From: Lottia gigantea
Taxonomy: Eukaryota; Mollusca; Gastropoda; Lottiidae
DNA length: 64,000 nt
Reading direction: 5' to 3'
Assembly: GCF_000327385.1 (NCBI RefSeq)
Contig: NW_008708241.1
Location: forward strand, 46,224-110,223
Positions 34,988-49,000 of the stretch are shown here, in pieces. A program made the position numbers and the translations under genes. Each line of letters begins with the position of its first letter. The stretch's first letter is position 1. The notes beneath the pieces were generated by a model that was given only the letters and a program-made list of their open reading frames with translations, had not been told where the DNA came from and made no database searches.

Positions 34988-35573
34988 TTAAAAGGGATAG
35001 TAAAGAGGTTTTCTAAAATTTGTATGTATATCGGGGATCGATTTGCACCATTCCAAGTTTCAAACAGAAGTCTATGGTTCCTGCAAATTTCACAGTGGGC
35101 AGTTTATGATATCACTAACACTATATAGTTCTTATACATCATTAGCAGCTTTTGCAATTATGACATAATAAAACACTAAGTTTTAGTGGAATTGCAAGAA
35201 CCACAGACTTCTGATCTAAAATCGCAACCCAGTTTCACCCTTGTCAGTGATGCAGATGAGAGGGGCTGACATGGAAAAAGTGTTTAGTCGTTCGAATGGG
35301 ACAATAAATCGAAGCCCCGTGTGCTACAGGCTGTGCACGTTAAAGATCCCTCGACAGTTGGAAATAGAAATGAAGCAGGCTAATGCCGCTGTCCTTGCAA
35401 AATTTCCCTCATGGCACCCTGCATGGCGTTGCCCGTCTTCATTAGCCCACATGGTGCAGAAAAGTAAAACTCATTCAACTTCATTTCATTTTTAAATTGG
35501 AATGGTACAAATTGATTCTATCATTGTCACCGATACACATGAAAAATTTAGAAAACCTCTTTACAATCCTTCT
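34988..35573. mobile_element. MITE family 3 copy split by a SINE insertion
   Basis: The ends ttaaaagggatagtaaagag and cctctttacaatccttc belong to family 3. The interior matches too, except for a 280-base insertion at 35218-35497, which interrupts the motif gatctaaaattggaatgg. Confidence 0.9.
35218..35497 (+). mobile_element. SINE family A, fullest copy
   Basis: It includes cgttcgaatgggac, which resembles a pol III B box, then gcacgttaaagatccctcg, gctaatgccgctgtccttgc and ccctgcatggcgttgcccg, with a tail of imperfect tcattcaacttcatttcat. A taaat-like duplication flanks it (ctaaaat before, tttaaatt after). Other pieces lie at 14067-14110, 24530-24575, 27650-27700, 39596-39670, 48199-48365 and 55235-55330. 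The 84-codon open frame through it is not a host gene. Confidence 0.8.
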
Positions 35574-35724
35574 AATTTGTGAAAATGATCAAACCTATTT
35601 GATTCAGATTTTTTTTGCTCAAATTAAATATGACTTGCCAAAACTGAGATTAGTAACAAAATTTAGGTGTATCTGTGTTGGACTTTTCTTTGACTTTAAA
35701 CAAACAATTTGATCCTTAGGTCAA

Positions 35725-35831
35725 TTAAAGGGACAGGTAGGCCATTTTTTTAGCTAAGACAATCAGTGTTCATAAATCACTGTCAAAATTTGACCCCCCC
35801 CCCAAAAAAATGGCGCATCTGTCCCTTTTAG
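35725..35831 (+). mobile_element. MITE family 2, heavily deleted copy with both ends
   Basis: attaaagggacaggtaggcc and atggcgcatctgtccctttt survive, with only about 65 bases between them, including a poly-C tract. Confidence 0.85.
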
Positions 35832-36356
35832 GAGCCCTCATACCATAGTAATTACCAGATGCGTATGGTTGCATTAATGAAAGTGGCCATGAGTTCGGAA
35901 CGCAACTCTCAACTCAGTTGCATGAGAGTTGGGTTCAAAACGTATGATAGCTATGCTAATTCACAACCATACACAACTGGTGATCGCTACAATGATGGAG
36001 ACAAACCTGTTTCATAATAGTCTCATATCCAAGTTGAAAGTGAAGCTGGCAAATTTGCAGAATACATTATTTATTCATTCATTCATACAAATGATTGTTG
36101 ATTAGGATCAACTTATTGAAAACTTTTGGAAATATTTTCCCATGTTATGTTTCTGGTGAATCATTTGCAATCGATTAATTTTTTTTTATATTATGCACGG
36201 TGACTTATCAATTTTGTGTTTGAATATAATTTTCAGCTTAAATTTGACTGCTTACTTAACTGTCTGGGTTTTTTTTTTGTTTTGTTTGAATTAAATTTTT
36301 GATAAACTGGCATATTTTTTTCCACTTTCTATGTATGGTTGGAATTTCCATTTCAG

Positions 36357-36533
36357 TTTAAAGGGATTGTAAAGATGTTTTCTAAAATCTTTATATGTTC
36401 CAGCAATTCCACTAAAAATAAGTGTTTTATGGTGCCACCATTACAATGTGCCTTATATGATTTAAGTAACATCATATTTTAAGTGGAATTGCATGAACCA
36501 CAGATGTCTGATTAAAAATTGGAATGGTACATC
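36357..36533. mobile_element. MITE family 3, partial copy
   Basis: It starts tttaaagggattgtaaagat and keeps ccactaaaaataagtgtttt and the matching right-arm motif aagtggaattgca; the right end is missing. Confidence 0.8.
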
Positions 36534-36678
36534 AAAATTTACTGATTATTTTTTACTATTTCTTATATGTTTTTTAATCTAAAGTCATTCAAAGACTATC
36601 AGTACAATTTAAAACTAATATTCTATTTCATTTTAAAATCAAATGAAATTTGATTTGCTGACAAATATAAAAGGACAG

Positions 36679-37047
36679 TTAAAGATGGGTTCCCTTATTT
36701 TCATGTATGAAAATGCTTATACTTATATAAATAGAAAGTAGAGGTGTTCTATTGACTTGTAAAAATACCAGTTTGTTTCACATGTCCATAAATAATTCAT
36801 AATTAGCTAAATTAGAAGAGAATTACCAGCAGAATTCCAATGAGTGATCGATCAAGCAAGGTCTTAAAGTCTTTTTTTTTGTTTATCCAGACTGTATATA
36901 CATGGACATTTATAATTAGTTAAAACTCTTAATTATATGCAATAAGAACATAATGATATGATTAAGAATACATGAATTCATTAGAAACACCAATTAATCA
37001 AATAGTTTGCTGAATTTGTCACTAAAAACAAGGAAATCCATCTTTAA
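36679..37047 (+). mobile_element. MITE family 1 copy
   Basis: The ends are ttaaagatgggttccctta and aaggaaatccatctttaa. The interior (tatgaatagaaagtag-type, taccagtttgt, aattagctaaattagaagag) matches the other copies. It is about 369 bases, between CRAMP1 and TDRD3. Confidence 0.93.
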
Positions 37048-37834
37048 CTTATATATCTGCATTCAAATTTAATTAAGAGAAAGTTGTTTTCTATGCTCAC
37101 ACAGCAAACAAATTCCTCAAAGTTAAAGCGTGTATTTAATTTGAAATTTTCTGTGCAAATTATTCAAAATCCCTTATGGGCAAAAATCTGTCTCAAATAA
37201 TAATTTGGGATATTGCTGAAACAATAATTGCAACCCGTATGGCAAAATAGAGTATCCATTCCGAACACAATATATTAAAAGATAGTGGACCACATCCATA
37301 GTGGATATACGCCCTTCACGGCATGCAGATGGTAAAAACGAAACATCCATTTTAAGTTTCATCAAAATCAAAACATACAAATAGCATATTCAAATTTTTG
37401 GGGCAAGGGCAATAACTCAAATAGCTCAAATTCAAACTTGATCTTCTTTTTATGAATATGTATAAACGTATAGATGTGGGCGTATAAAAAGCTAACAATT
37501 TGTCAGAAAAAAACTTTAATAATATGAATCTAAAATCTAGATTTAATAATACGGATTACATACAAATTTTGTAATTTACATTTTGTATTTTACATATTTT
37601 GTATTTTACATGAAAAACTAAATATTATTTTATATACAATAATCAACAGTAACACTAAATATAATATTTGGCTATAAATGGTTGGCAGGGATGTTGTTTC
37701 TAAAAATCTACAAATGTGCAATGTGAATAATTTAACTGGATGTGCCAGTCATGTCTGATTGAATCTCCAAAATGTCTGGCAGCAATGAAATGATCATTGA
37801 GTACTGATATTGCCCATTTTGAATAAATGTGTCT
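37048..37834. other. AT-rich intergenic stretch
   Basis: No exon or repeat copy could be supported; the open frame at 37174-37380 has no recognisable domain. Confidence 0.5.
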
Positions 37835-38178
37835 TTTAAAGGGACAGATGCCATTTTTGAGAATTGATTGGAGTCTTGAATATATGTAAATAAGTCATCA
37901 GAATTATTTATAGAAATTAATGGAAATCGCATAATTCCTTCAAAAATACCTCAAACTAGAAATTTCTTTTCCTATTTCTATAGATGTCTTTTCTATATAC
38001 GGCAGTATCTCAAGAGAGAGACAAATCATCTTTTTAACTTTAAAACACACATGGATTTGAAGGTTCAAACTTCCACAGTGAGGTATGAACACTTTTACTG
38101 ATTGGCTTAGCTAAAAAAAAATCCTTTTTCCGAGACTTACACACAATTGGTCAAAAATAGAGCACCTGTCCCTTTAAG
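37835..38178 (-). mobile_element. MITE family 2 copy (reverse)
   Basis: Both ends are present (ttaaagggacagatgcc and gagcacctgtccctttaa). The interior reads as the reverse complement of the family, including cacacatggatttgaaggtt. It is about 344 bases and full length. Confidence 0.92.
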
Positions 38179-38442
38179 GCATAACTTCCAAAGTGATGAC
38201 TCCTGAATAATAACTTTACCTATGACTCATGAAAGGTGACTTTGGAGTGAAATTACTAAAATTATTTTATCAAAGGAATAAATCCAAAACCATTCTCAGT
38301 TTCAAACAAAAATATGAGCTTGATTTCCAACAGGCATAACGTTCCAGAAAAGCTAAAAAATAATGCCTTCAAAAACTAAGCCAAAATTAATGTATATTTT
38401 GGCACTTAAGAAAATTATATATATAACTATGGGAAGAAAAGT

Positions 38443-38845
38443 GGATATAGACCTTATTTATGCCTTGTTTTTGAGATACTGAAAGCGAGGTTCATATTGC
38501 AAATTACCTCATCCATTGATAATATTGCCATATCAACGAAAAGCGTATTTGATGTCATTAAATACTTGTTCAACAGCGAGAAAATAGGCTCAAAATTACC
38601 CTTTCTCAAAAATGTGTGAAGGTAAAATTCCTGTAAAAGCATCATTAAATATAAAAAAGCTTAATCAATTCTGATTTTAATGATGTAAAATATGATTAGT
38701 GTTGAGTTAGTGGGATTGAAGATGGAGGCTTTAAAGACATCAAGGTAGCAATTTTATGCAGTGACGTAACGTTTTTTTCCATGGTTTGCATTATGAGCCT
38801 CGCTCTAGATTCAATATGGCCGATACATGAATAAGGTCTATTGAT
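38443..38845. mobile_element. MITE-like element with ATAGACCTTATT ends
   Basis: gatatagaccttatttatgc at the left pairs with tgaataaggtctattga at the right. Further in, gaaagcgaggttcatattgc pairs with gcattatgagcctcgctc. It is about 400 bases, non-coding. Confidence 0.7.
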
Positions 38846-39124
38846 TATGTGATTTTGGGAGTGGTGCGAGGGGGTTTTCAAAGCTACAACAAAATATATA
38901 ACATCCTTACCCATTATTTATAATGCATCCCCAGTTTGGCAAGACCTTTTTAGGGTTAAAAACTGCGTATTATAAACACAAATGTACGGTATATGGATAA
39001 TGGTTTATAGAAAAATAACCATGGCAGTGATATGTTCCTCAGAAGACATTCATGCTAAAAGTTAACAATGTAAGTTCTGAAATCAACAGTGGTTTTGCAA
39101 TAACAAATTTGACAAGATTTCATC

Positions 39125-39463
39125 TAAAGGTTCTGGCACATGAGTGGTCTTTGTCAGAGATTTATGTCACCGATTAGTCTTGAGAAAAATCTCCCATGTG
39201 CCTGTGTTCCACAAGATTATCGCGTCCCTGACAGGATTTTTAATTTCAAACTAGTTTGATAATTGTCTCCGATAGTTTTATCGTCTACAAGACAGACCGT
39301 CATCATCCAATCAGATTCAGTTTCCTTTCAATTGCATGCTTTGAACGTGATTATCGTCAAGTTAGAAATCGACAAATTGGAGAATTTTGTGTGCCCGAGT
39401 GCCGTTGAAGCTCAAAACAAGAAAGTCTCTGACAAAGACCTCTGTGTGCCCGCACCTTTATGA
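39125..39463. mobile_element. MITE-like element with about 37-base inverted ends
   Basis: The left end aaaggttctggcacatgagt, then ggtctttgtcagaga, is answered by tctctgacaaagacct, then ctgtgtgcccgcaccttta. It is about 340 bases, and the interior is less AT-rich than the surroundings. No second copy was seen here. Confidence 0.8.
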
Positions 39464-39595
39464 TGACAAAATGGTTTTTAAAACAAAAATCTGCCTTCAA
39501 GACACTTGGTTTTGAAATGTTTTTTACACGTTTAATTCTTAATTTTTCTACTCAAGAATTAAGTCACTGAAAAATTTTTAAAATGGAGTCATACA

Positions 39596-39670
39596 CATTA
39601 CTTCTCTGCCCCTTAAACTATGAAAGATGGGCAAGACCATGCAGTGGACAATGTAGAAAATTTTGTCTAA
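39596..39670 (-). mobile_element. SINE family A fragment (reverse)
   Basis: tgggcaagaccatgcagtgg, then a gaaaattttgtct segment, is a diverged reverse match to the middle of SINE A. Confidence 0.5.
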
Positions 39671-40029
39671 CCTGTTATGTTTTCAATTTATAATTGTAAA
39701 GATATTTTGAACATGAAGATGAAAATTTTATTGACAAAACAAAACGAATTTATGTTTAGTCGAGTACAAAAGTCATTGCTTAGTTTATTTTCCTTTACCA
39801 GAGACTCAGTACTTTGACTCCAGAGCAGTGATTCTCACTATTATCAAGGTGGCACGCTCAATCGTTCCACTTTGTTTTATTAAACGATCTTTTCATTCCA
39901 TAAATCCTGAACGTGCCGAACTGACCAATCGAGCGACCCCCGTCATGTCTGAAAATTGTTCGAAAAGATTTTATATCTGCAGTATAAGATAAGTTCTTGA
40001 AGTGAGAAGGTGAAACTGATACTGAAGAA

Positions 40030-43000
40030 CTACTGATATGGTTTATTGGAAGGGGCTTGATAATATTGTTGTGTTGGACGTCCTTTATCACTCTTATTTC
40101 TGGTGTACTGTGGTCCGTTACCACCACGTCGAAACTCCATGGTAGTGAATTGACCAGGTATAACATATTGATCAGGCTGATATTGTGGACAAACTGGTAC
40201 TTGTGGATAATAAGGAGGTGGTGCTGTAAACTGTACTTGATTCATTTGTTGTGGTACTTCATTCTGAAAGGAACAATTGAAAAGAAACTTTCAGGTATAT
40301 AAATGTTTAAAGGGACAGGTAGGCCTTTTTTTTTTACCAATCTTACTTTAGTCTCAGAAACTTGATTTTTTTAAGTTGAGCTAATCAGTAATAGTGTTCA
40401 CAGCTTACTGTTGAAATTTGAGACTTCAAATCCATGTTTGTCCAAAATGTTAAAATGATGACTCGTCAATTTAAGATACTTTATGATATATGGAAAAGAC
40501 ACATATAGAAAAAGTGAGTAAAATTCCTAGTTTGAAGTATTTTGAAGGAATTATGCAATTTTTGTCCCTTTAAATATTTACTTGGAAAGTTGGTGGGGTT
40601 GAATTTGGCTAGAGTCTTTGGAAGATTTGATTTCGTCTCAACTGAGCATTTGAAATCAATTCAAACTTTTTGGCCTTTGAACTTGCAGCAGCTTTAGTGG
40701 TTTGCTAGTCTTTGCATGTGTAACAGGAACACTCATAGCTTCTTTCCACCATTCCTTTTTCCAGTCAGAAAGCTTCTGTTATTCCCCAAAAAAGACTATG
40801 CCATCACTATCCCCACCACCATTTGGCATGAATGGTATTTGCAATAAAGATACAGGTCATTATCCATTATCAGATCTGACATTCCGTTCATAATCAATGA
40901 AATTTACTTACCCAGTTTTGAGCTGGCATTGGCATCATATCTGTACAGAAAACTTCCTCTGTATTACCATATTCAGGGAAAGTTACAATACATGTTAATC
41001 CATTAGGACCTGTGTTCTCAATCACAGCTGGGTAAAACTACAAACAAATTAGCACGTTGAAAATTCAAAATCTGAAGAATGTACACCAAAAATTAATTTT
41101 GAAGTGTTTCTTATGCACATTCTTTGAGTGAAGTTTCAAAAAATCAACATTTCAAAAAACAAATTACATTACTTCAGCTAATAAGGGTATAGCTCTTAAG
41201 GGATTGTAAAGAGGATTTCTAAATCTTTTATGCTTATCCAATTATTCCAATTTTCAATTAGATGTCTGTGGTTCCTGCAGTTTCACTAAAACTAAGTGTT
41301 TTATGACGTCACCCCCGCAAAATTTGCTTGTATCACATAAGGCCTTTGTGGGGATGACTTCATAAAACACTTTGTTTTAGTAGAATTGCTACAACCACAG
41401 ATGTCAGATTGAAATTTTGATTGGCACAAATTGATGCTGTCAGTGTCCCTGACAGACATACAAATTTTAGAAAACTTCGTTACAATACCTTGAAGCCTTT
41501 CTGGGTACTAACCAAAAACAAAGGAAAAATACTACATACCTGTTTGTCCTCCCAATATTTAGCTAAACACATTTCACCTCTACTCCATGATGAAACATTC
41601 CTTGTCTGAAACAAACAGTGTCAAAAGAAATTTTAAAGATGGGTTCCCTTATTTTCATAAATGAAAATGCTAATACTTATATGAATAGAAAGTAGAAGTG
41701 TTCTAATGCCTTTGAAAAATACCAGTTTGTCTCACATGTCTATAATTAATTCATAATTAGCTAAATTAGAAGAGAATTACCAGCAGAATTCTGATCAAGA
41801 AAGGTCAAAAAGTCTTTTTTTGTTTATCCAGACTGTACATACACGTACATTTATGATTGGTTTAAACTCTTAATAATATGCAATAAGAACATAATGATAT
41901 GATTAAAATACATGATAATTCATTAGAAACAACAATTAATCAAATAGTTTGCTTAATTTGTCAATAAAATATTAGGAAACCCATCTTTAATAACATGGGT
42001 ACATTGATAGTATACAAGCCATTTTGCTTTCAGATGGGTACCCACTTTCTTTATTTATTCATCAGTTATCAGTGGATGCATGACGAAGACTTTATCAATA
42101 GAGAACATAGATATTCAATACATTAGGAAAAATAACATTTCTTCAAAGAGTCAATTTGTACAGGGAATTTTTTTGTAAAATTTATTTTCCAGTCTCACAT
42201 CTTCAAGCAATGAAGCTAACTAAATGAGTGAATAAAATATTTTGATCAAGTCTACATTAAGCCAGTTTAACCGATACACCAAGTCCTTATACAAGCCAGG
42301 CTACATATACATCAAGCTTAATATCAGACTTAATCAAATACAGAAAAAAAAACCTACCTCCCATTTCGAATTTGACTTTTGGGATTGGGAATTGCCGCCA
42401 CTACTTCTGCTATCTTGAGATTTACTCCCTCCATTATTTCTACTGCTGTTATATTTCGTATCATTTGACTTAGACGTGGAATCACTAGAATTTTTCTTAC
42501 TTTCACCAGAAGCACGGGAGCTGGCTCCAGATGAACGCTGTGATGATGAATCATAATAATCATTCTTTCGAGGATCTTGTGAATATTTATTTCCACGTTG
42601 ATTATCCCGTGAACCTCCATTGTAATCGTTACGATAATTCTCATTCCGATAGTTTTCGTTTCGTTTTTGACGAGTCCTATCGTAGGTGTCACTGTCAGCA
42701 TTATAACTGTTTGATTGGCTAGAAAAAAGTGAGCTCTCCGTGGATTCCTTCCCATATTTCTGAGCGAATCGAGGTGGCACAGTATTTTGACGTCTGTTAT
42801 TATAATTGTGATTATCGTAAGATGAATGCGGTTTATCGTGATAAGTACTGTTATTATTATTATTAGTAGTCCGAGCACTGTAATTTGATTTAGTAGAATT
42901 ACTAGTATATGAACTATTGTTTGATGACACTGTACTGTTACTTTTACTACTACTATTATAGTCTGTTCCACTACGAGGTTTTTGGTTATATGAAGAGCTA

Positions 43001-46000
43001 CTGCTTGGTTTGGTTTCTGAAACGTAAATTGAAAATTTAGGAAATTTTTGCAAAAAAAGAATGTTACTTAGATCACATTTCAAGGACTCTAATGCAAACT
43101 CTGTTTTAATGTACAACATATTACTTAAAGGGACAGATGCACCATTTTGGGGAGTTGATTTGAGTCTTGATTATATGTAAATAGTCTTCAGAAGTACTAG
43201 AAATGTACGAAAATTGCATAATTCCTTCAAATATATCTCAAACTAGGAATTTCTTTTCCTTTTTCAATAGATGTCATTTTAACTTTCAAACAATAATAAT
43301 TCTGGACACACATGGGTTTGAAATTTCCACAGTGAGCTGTGAACATAATTACTGATTAGCTAAAAATTCACGTTTCTGAGACTAAGGTATGATGGGTAAG
43401 CAAATAGCGCATCTGCCCGGGTGTAAATACATAAAGGAATAAATCCAAGGAATTAATTGCTTACCTTCTTTAACTGGTATTTTTGTGGTAAGGAAATCAA
43501 ATAAAGTACTTGGTGCACTAGGTTGACTATTAGAAGAAGATTCTTCTACTGGGTTCCCTCCCCTTCTAGGCCGACTTGCTGCAAAACAAAGCACAAGGCA
43601 ATACATGAAATGAATTTTTCTGTATCAGGAAGAGTAACAGCTTCTCAATTAACCAAACATAGTTCCTAGTCCTTCAGCAAACATTTTGTTCCATTAAAGA
43701 TGGGTTTCCTTATTTTTTTAGTGTCAAATTAAGCAAATGTTTGTAATGAATTATCATTTATTCTTAATCATATCATTATGTTCTTATTGCATTTGATTAA
43801 GAGTTTTAACCAATCATAAATGTCCATGTATGTACAGTCTGGATAAAAAAAGACATTTTGACCTTTCTTGATCAGTCACTCATTAGAATTCTGCTGGTAA
43901 TTCTCTTCTTATTTAGCTAATTATGAATTAATTATAGACATGTGAGACAAACTGGTATTTTTCAAAATCATTAGAACACCTACTTTCTATTCATATAAGT
44001 ATTAGCATTTTCATTTTTATAAATAAAAATAAGGGAACCCATCTTTAAGTGGGGTGTTACCACATCACAATACCATAAAATTTTATCTCCCAACACAAAT
44101 ATCCTAGTAAAAATATGGGAAAAATGTGGCCCATTTTGAATCAAAACTTTGAGAAAGATGATTCTGCAGAGGACACCAACTTTAAATGGAAATATCAATA
44201 TATATATATATATACTTACACATTTTATCTTTTTTATCAAATCTATCACTTCTATCATTACGTTCATTTCTCTCAGGTCTCTCATTAGACCGTTCTGGTT
44301 TATCAGACTTAGGACGACCTCTAGAGTTATTGCCCCTACTAAGTAGATTATGTATGGCTTCGTTGACATTGCCATTAGCAAAACGTAAAGCATTGGAAGC
44401 ATCTTCTAGGGAAAATCCCATATCTATTATTTTAGCTACATCGTGATCTTCCAAAACCTACAAAAAAAGCTCATTATTTTAAGATAGGTTTTCAACAAAG
44501 AGATAATTGCATTATTTTTTCAAGAAAATTCATTGAAAAAAAATATTATAAAATTCGGCTTTTAACATGGTGAAAACTCTCAAAACCAACCCCCATAAAA
44601 AAGTGAGATTTTATTTTTGGCTCTAATAAGACAATATCCCATCTTTAATACGCCCGAGGAAAGGTTAAGGTCAAATTTGTCAGGCTACTTTATCTATACC
44701 TGTCCTGATGATGATTTCATATCCCAAACTTAAGCTAACCTCATAACATGAGCCTTTATTAAATTGAAAATAACTTACTATTTTGCCACCACCACCAAAG
44801 GTTTTAGTTTTTGTATCTTTAACTTGTATGATTTTTCAGACTACCTCATGCCCCATACATCCTGATGATGATTTCATATCCCAAACTCAAGTTAATCTCA
44901 TAACATGAGCCTTTATTAAATCGAAAATAACTTACTATTTTGCCACCACCACCAAAGGTTTTAGTTTTTGTATCTTTAGCTTGTAAAGCTTCAGCTATAA
45001 CAGCTTGTCTTTGTTGATGGAACTCATTCTGTTCATCTCCTGTTTTCTCTTTATTGGCATCTAATGACTTGAAATTATCTACATAGAAAATATTGTAAGT
45101 TTTAGTATTTTGAAGCTTTGGTTACAATATGGTTACAAGCTGCTGTAACCATGTGACGTTACTTAAAAAAGCTTGTTCACTATAAGTTTGACCAATCATA
45201 CCTTAGTTTCAGAAACAGGAATTTTTTTAGCTTACATAATCAGTAATAGTGTTCACAGCTCATCGTTGAAATTTGAGCCTTCAAATCCATGTTTATCCAT
45301 AATTATTCACGTTTGAAAGTTAAAAATTTGACTTGAATTTTAGTTAGACTATGCCATATATAGAAAACACATATATAGAAATACACAGTGAAATTTCTAG
45401 TTTGAGGTATATTTGAAGGGATTATGCGATTTTCGTGCGTTTTAGTACTTTTTAAGACTATTAAAGCATAAAATAGACCCAAATCAATCCCCGAAAATAC
45501 CGACTGTTCCCCTTTAATATTAACATGCTTCAAGTTATAAAACTTGGCAATTCAAATTTTGATGTTTTATTTCATTTTCACTCAGTGCTCAATGGTTAAA
45601 AAATAAATTATGATAATGGTTATAGATGAAGTGACTTAAAAAGTGAATTCTTTCCGTATCAGCCAGTGTTATCAATATTCAAACTACCAAGTGAAATCGA
45701 ACATACCTTTTCTAGGATTAGGTAATTGTGAGGTAACTTTTTGACCAAAAGGCACATAAGGAGGTGGTCCACCTTCAGAACGAATATTTGAACGGTTCTG
45801 ATACTTTAAAGACTGAAACAAAAGAAATAAATCTATGAAATTTCTGGAATTCTGGACCTCGGCAACAAAAACAAGCCAGGGTTTCAACAGAAAAATATTA
45901 TTGCATCAACAGTCTGGAAGTGATATTTTTAAACATTGAATTGAATAGTCCAAACACTATAACAATATTTTGTTGGCGTAAATTATCTGAACATCTAATA

Positions 46001-49000
46001 TTATTGGGTCAAAATTCCACAGAACACAATTTAAGGAAAAATCTTGTCAGATTATGGATTGTGTAGACCTGCAGAAAAACATGAAACGTTAAGATCTGTA
46101 TTTTAATTAGATTGAATTTTTTTCAAAATCTTACCCGTTTGAGTTCCCATGTTTCATACATTCTGTCTACACGACCGCCTAGATAACAAGTATTTTTATT
46201 ATCAAGAAGTAGTATATTAGACTCTACACCCACTGTACCTTCTATCAATATCTTACAACCAGGTGCTGTATTAAACCTACAATGTACAATAGTAATACAA
46301 TTATTGTAATAATTAAGGTTAAAGATGCAAATACTTATATGAATAGAAAGTAGAGGTGTTCTAATGACTTGGAAAAAAACCAGTTTGTCTCACATGTCCA
46401 TAATTAATTCATAATTAGCTAAATTAGAAGAGAATTACCAGCAAAATTCCAATAAGGTCAAAAAGTCTTTTTTTGTTTATCCAGACTGTACATACATGGA
46501 TATTTTTGATTGGTTAAAACTTTTAATTATATGCAATAAGAACATAATGATATTATTAAGAATACATGATAATTTATTAGAAACAACAATTAATCAAATA
46601 GTTTGCTTAATTTGACACTAAAAAAAAGGAAACCCATCTTTAGCCAAAAACACAGAAAGAAACATGCATATGTTATCTATTTCATGAATCATCTGTATCC
46701 CTTTAGTGCTTGGTTGACTAATTCAAGATTCACCAGACTGCAAATGACATCAAGATTTAGACCCACTAACTGAATGAGCTACAGTCTACCATAAAAAGCT
46801 TCAAGTTTTCCAAGTTTACATGAAAATTGTTTTCATTGCCTACAAGCTCCCTTTTATTATTTCTCCTAAAATCCAACACTTACCCGATACTTTTTAAAGG
46901 TTCAGTTTCTACCGCAGTACAACTCGTATGACCATCAGTTAAGACAAATTTCATCATTCTCGGGGCTCCCTGTGATTCTTCATTATCTTTTGGTGCTGCT
47001 ATATTCTTTAGTTTGGTTAATTGTAATACCACTGGACCTTGTACCTGAAGAAATAAAATGGCATTATATTAAATTATTGATGTATTAGGTGAAAGATGGG
47101 TTCCCTGATTTTCATTTATGAACATGAAAATAATAATACTTATATGAATAGAAAGTAGAGGTGTTCTAATGACTTGGAAAAATACCAGTTTGTCTCACAT
47201 GTCCATAATTAATTCATAATTAGCTAAATTAGAAGAGAATTTCCAGCAAAAAAAAAATGTCATTGCAATAGTCAACCATGCCTTCGTAAGGCACTGAAAT
47301 TGTACCCATCAGTAAATTAAGAATAAAATAAAGAAACCTACATAGTCCAGTTTTCCTCTTAGCAAACCTTCTGGTACCCATTTTGCTCCTATCTCTCTCA
47401 AATCAGTCTGAAAAAACATCATGTTCTAAATTACAATATATTTGCTTTGGATGAACCTAATTATGGTTGTTAAAGCTTAAATTCATTCTTTGCAGTGTGA
47501 AGTCTATTGATGGTCAAACAATATTTTATTGACACAACATTAACAGAAAATTTAAGAATTCTAAACTTGGCAATTAAGAGCCAGTAGATATACCTGGTGT
47601 CATAAATAACATAACAGGATCCTTATATCATCTGATAAATCCAAAAAACTTAGTAATTATCCATAAATATGCAATTAACTATTTAAAAACGCTTAATATC
47701 AAGATTAAGCGTTTTTCAATAATTACTAAGTTGTATGAATTTTCCAATTTTCCAGAGATTCTGTTGTAACTTTAAGACACAAGGTAAGTTCACTGATGAA
47801 TATATACTCATATTGACCATTTTGAGAACTTAAATTTTATGTTCATTCTATGACGTAGTATCACTTTTAATATATAAATACACCACAGAGTATTCTGAAG
47901 ATCACAATACATGAGTAACAACATGTTTCAGGTTCTGTTTTACCATTTCAAATGTCATTAAAACATTAATATTAGAAACGGTACAATACATGAATACTGG
48001 TAGTCAAAGAGTATTCTTCACCATGCTGATGATTATCAGGAACACTTTTTGTTAGTACCATTCTGACACAATTTTTACAAAATCCAAGACTTACATTTAG
48101 AGCATTTTTGACAATAACATCAACTCTATTATTTCCATCTTCAGAACATTCTTTGATTCCTGATTCTGACAAATGCCTGCAAGTGGAAATAAAATGAAAT
48201 CAATGGAGTTTTACATCCTACTTTTCTGCACCACGTTAGCTAATGAAGACGAGCAACACCATGCAGGGTGCAATGAGGAAATTTTGTCAGGACAGCGGCA
48301 TTAGCCTGCTCATTTTCCATTTCCAACTGTCAAGGATCTTTAATAACGTGCACAGCCTGCTTGAAGAAAGATATTCAAAATAATTGGATGATAATAATCT
48401 TCCATCCCTTCTGCCTAGCTTGTATACGATTTGTGGGCAAATAGCCTTCTTCAACATTATCTTATTATACATATATTGTTAACTGTGCATTATGTCCACA
48501 TAATTAGTATTTCTTTCATTTGTATTGGAATTTTTTATAATGTTATAATTTCACCGGGCAAAATTGTAAAGAGGCCTTTGGCCTATTTTCACCCTTGTCA
48601 TTAAAGATTTTATCATTATTATTATTATTGCATGTATCTTTTTAAGGACATATCTACAAGTGTGGACACTGAAAGGATACCATTATCGTTCTCACAATTT
48701 CAATTCACCAGCTAATGCCAATGGACCTGGAGATTGCCATAACAATTTCATTGTCTGAGTATCACCTTCTTGCTTGTGGGTGGTATCGAAAAGAGTGTGA
48801 CATACTTAGAGTAAATTATTACTTCACAGGAAATTGGACGTGTAGTGGCACTATAGGAGTGTAGGAATGTGGTGTGTGGTGTGGCATTGTATGTGTTACA
48901 TTGTATGTGTTGTGTTGTATGTGTTGCCTTGTATGTATTGTTATTGCTTGTTACTGAATAAATAATTGTCTCCCTTTAATATGACAAAATCTGTCACTGA

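Noticed and set aside
35241-35495. An 84-codon open frame between CRAMP1 and TDRD3
   Set aside because: It lies wholly inside SINE A, other copies of which do not keep the frame.
42354-42971. A 205-codon frame overlapping the TDRD3 low-complexity exon
   Set aside because: It is an alternative-frame shadow of the 659-base coding exon, whose own frame joins in phase to both neighbours.
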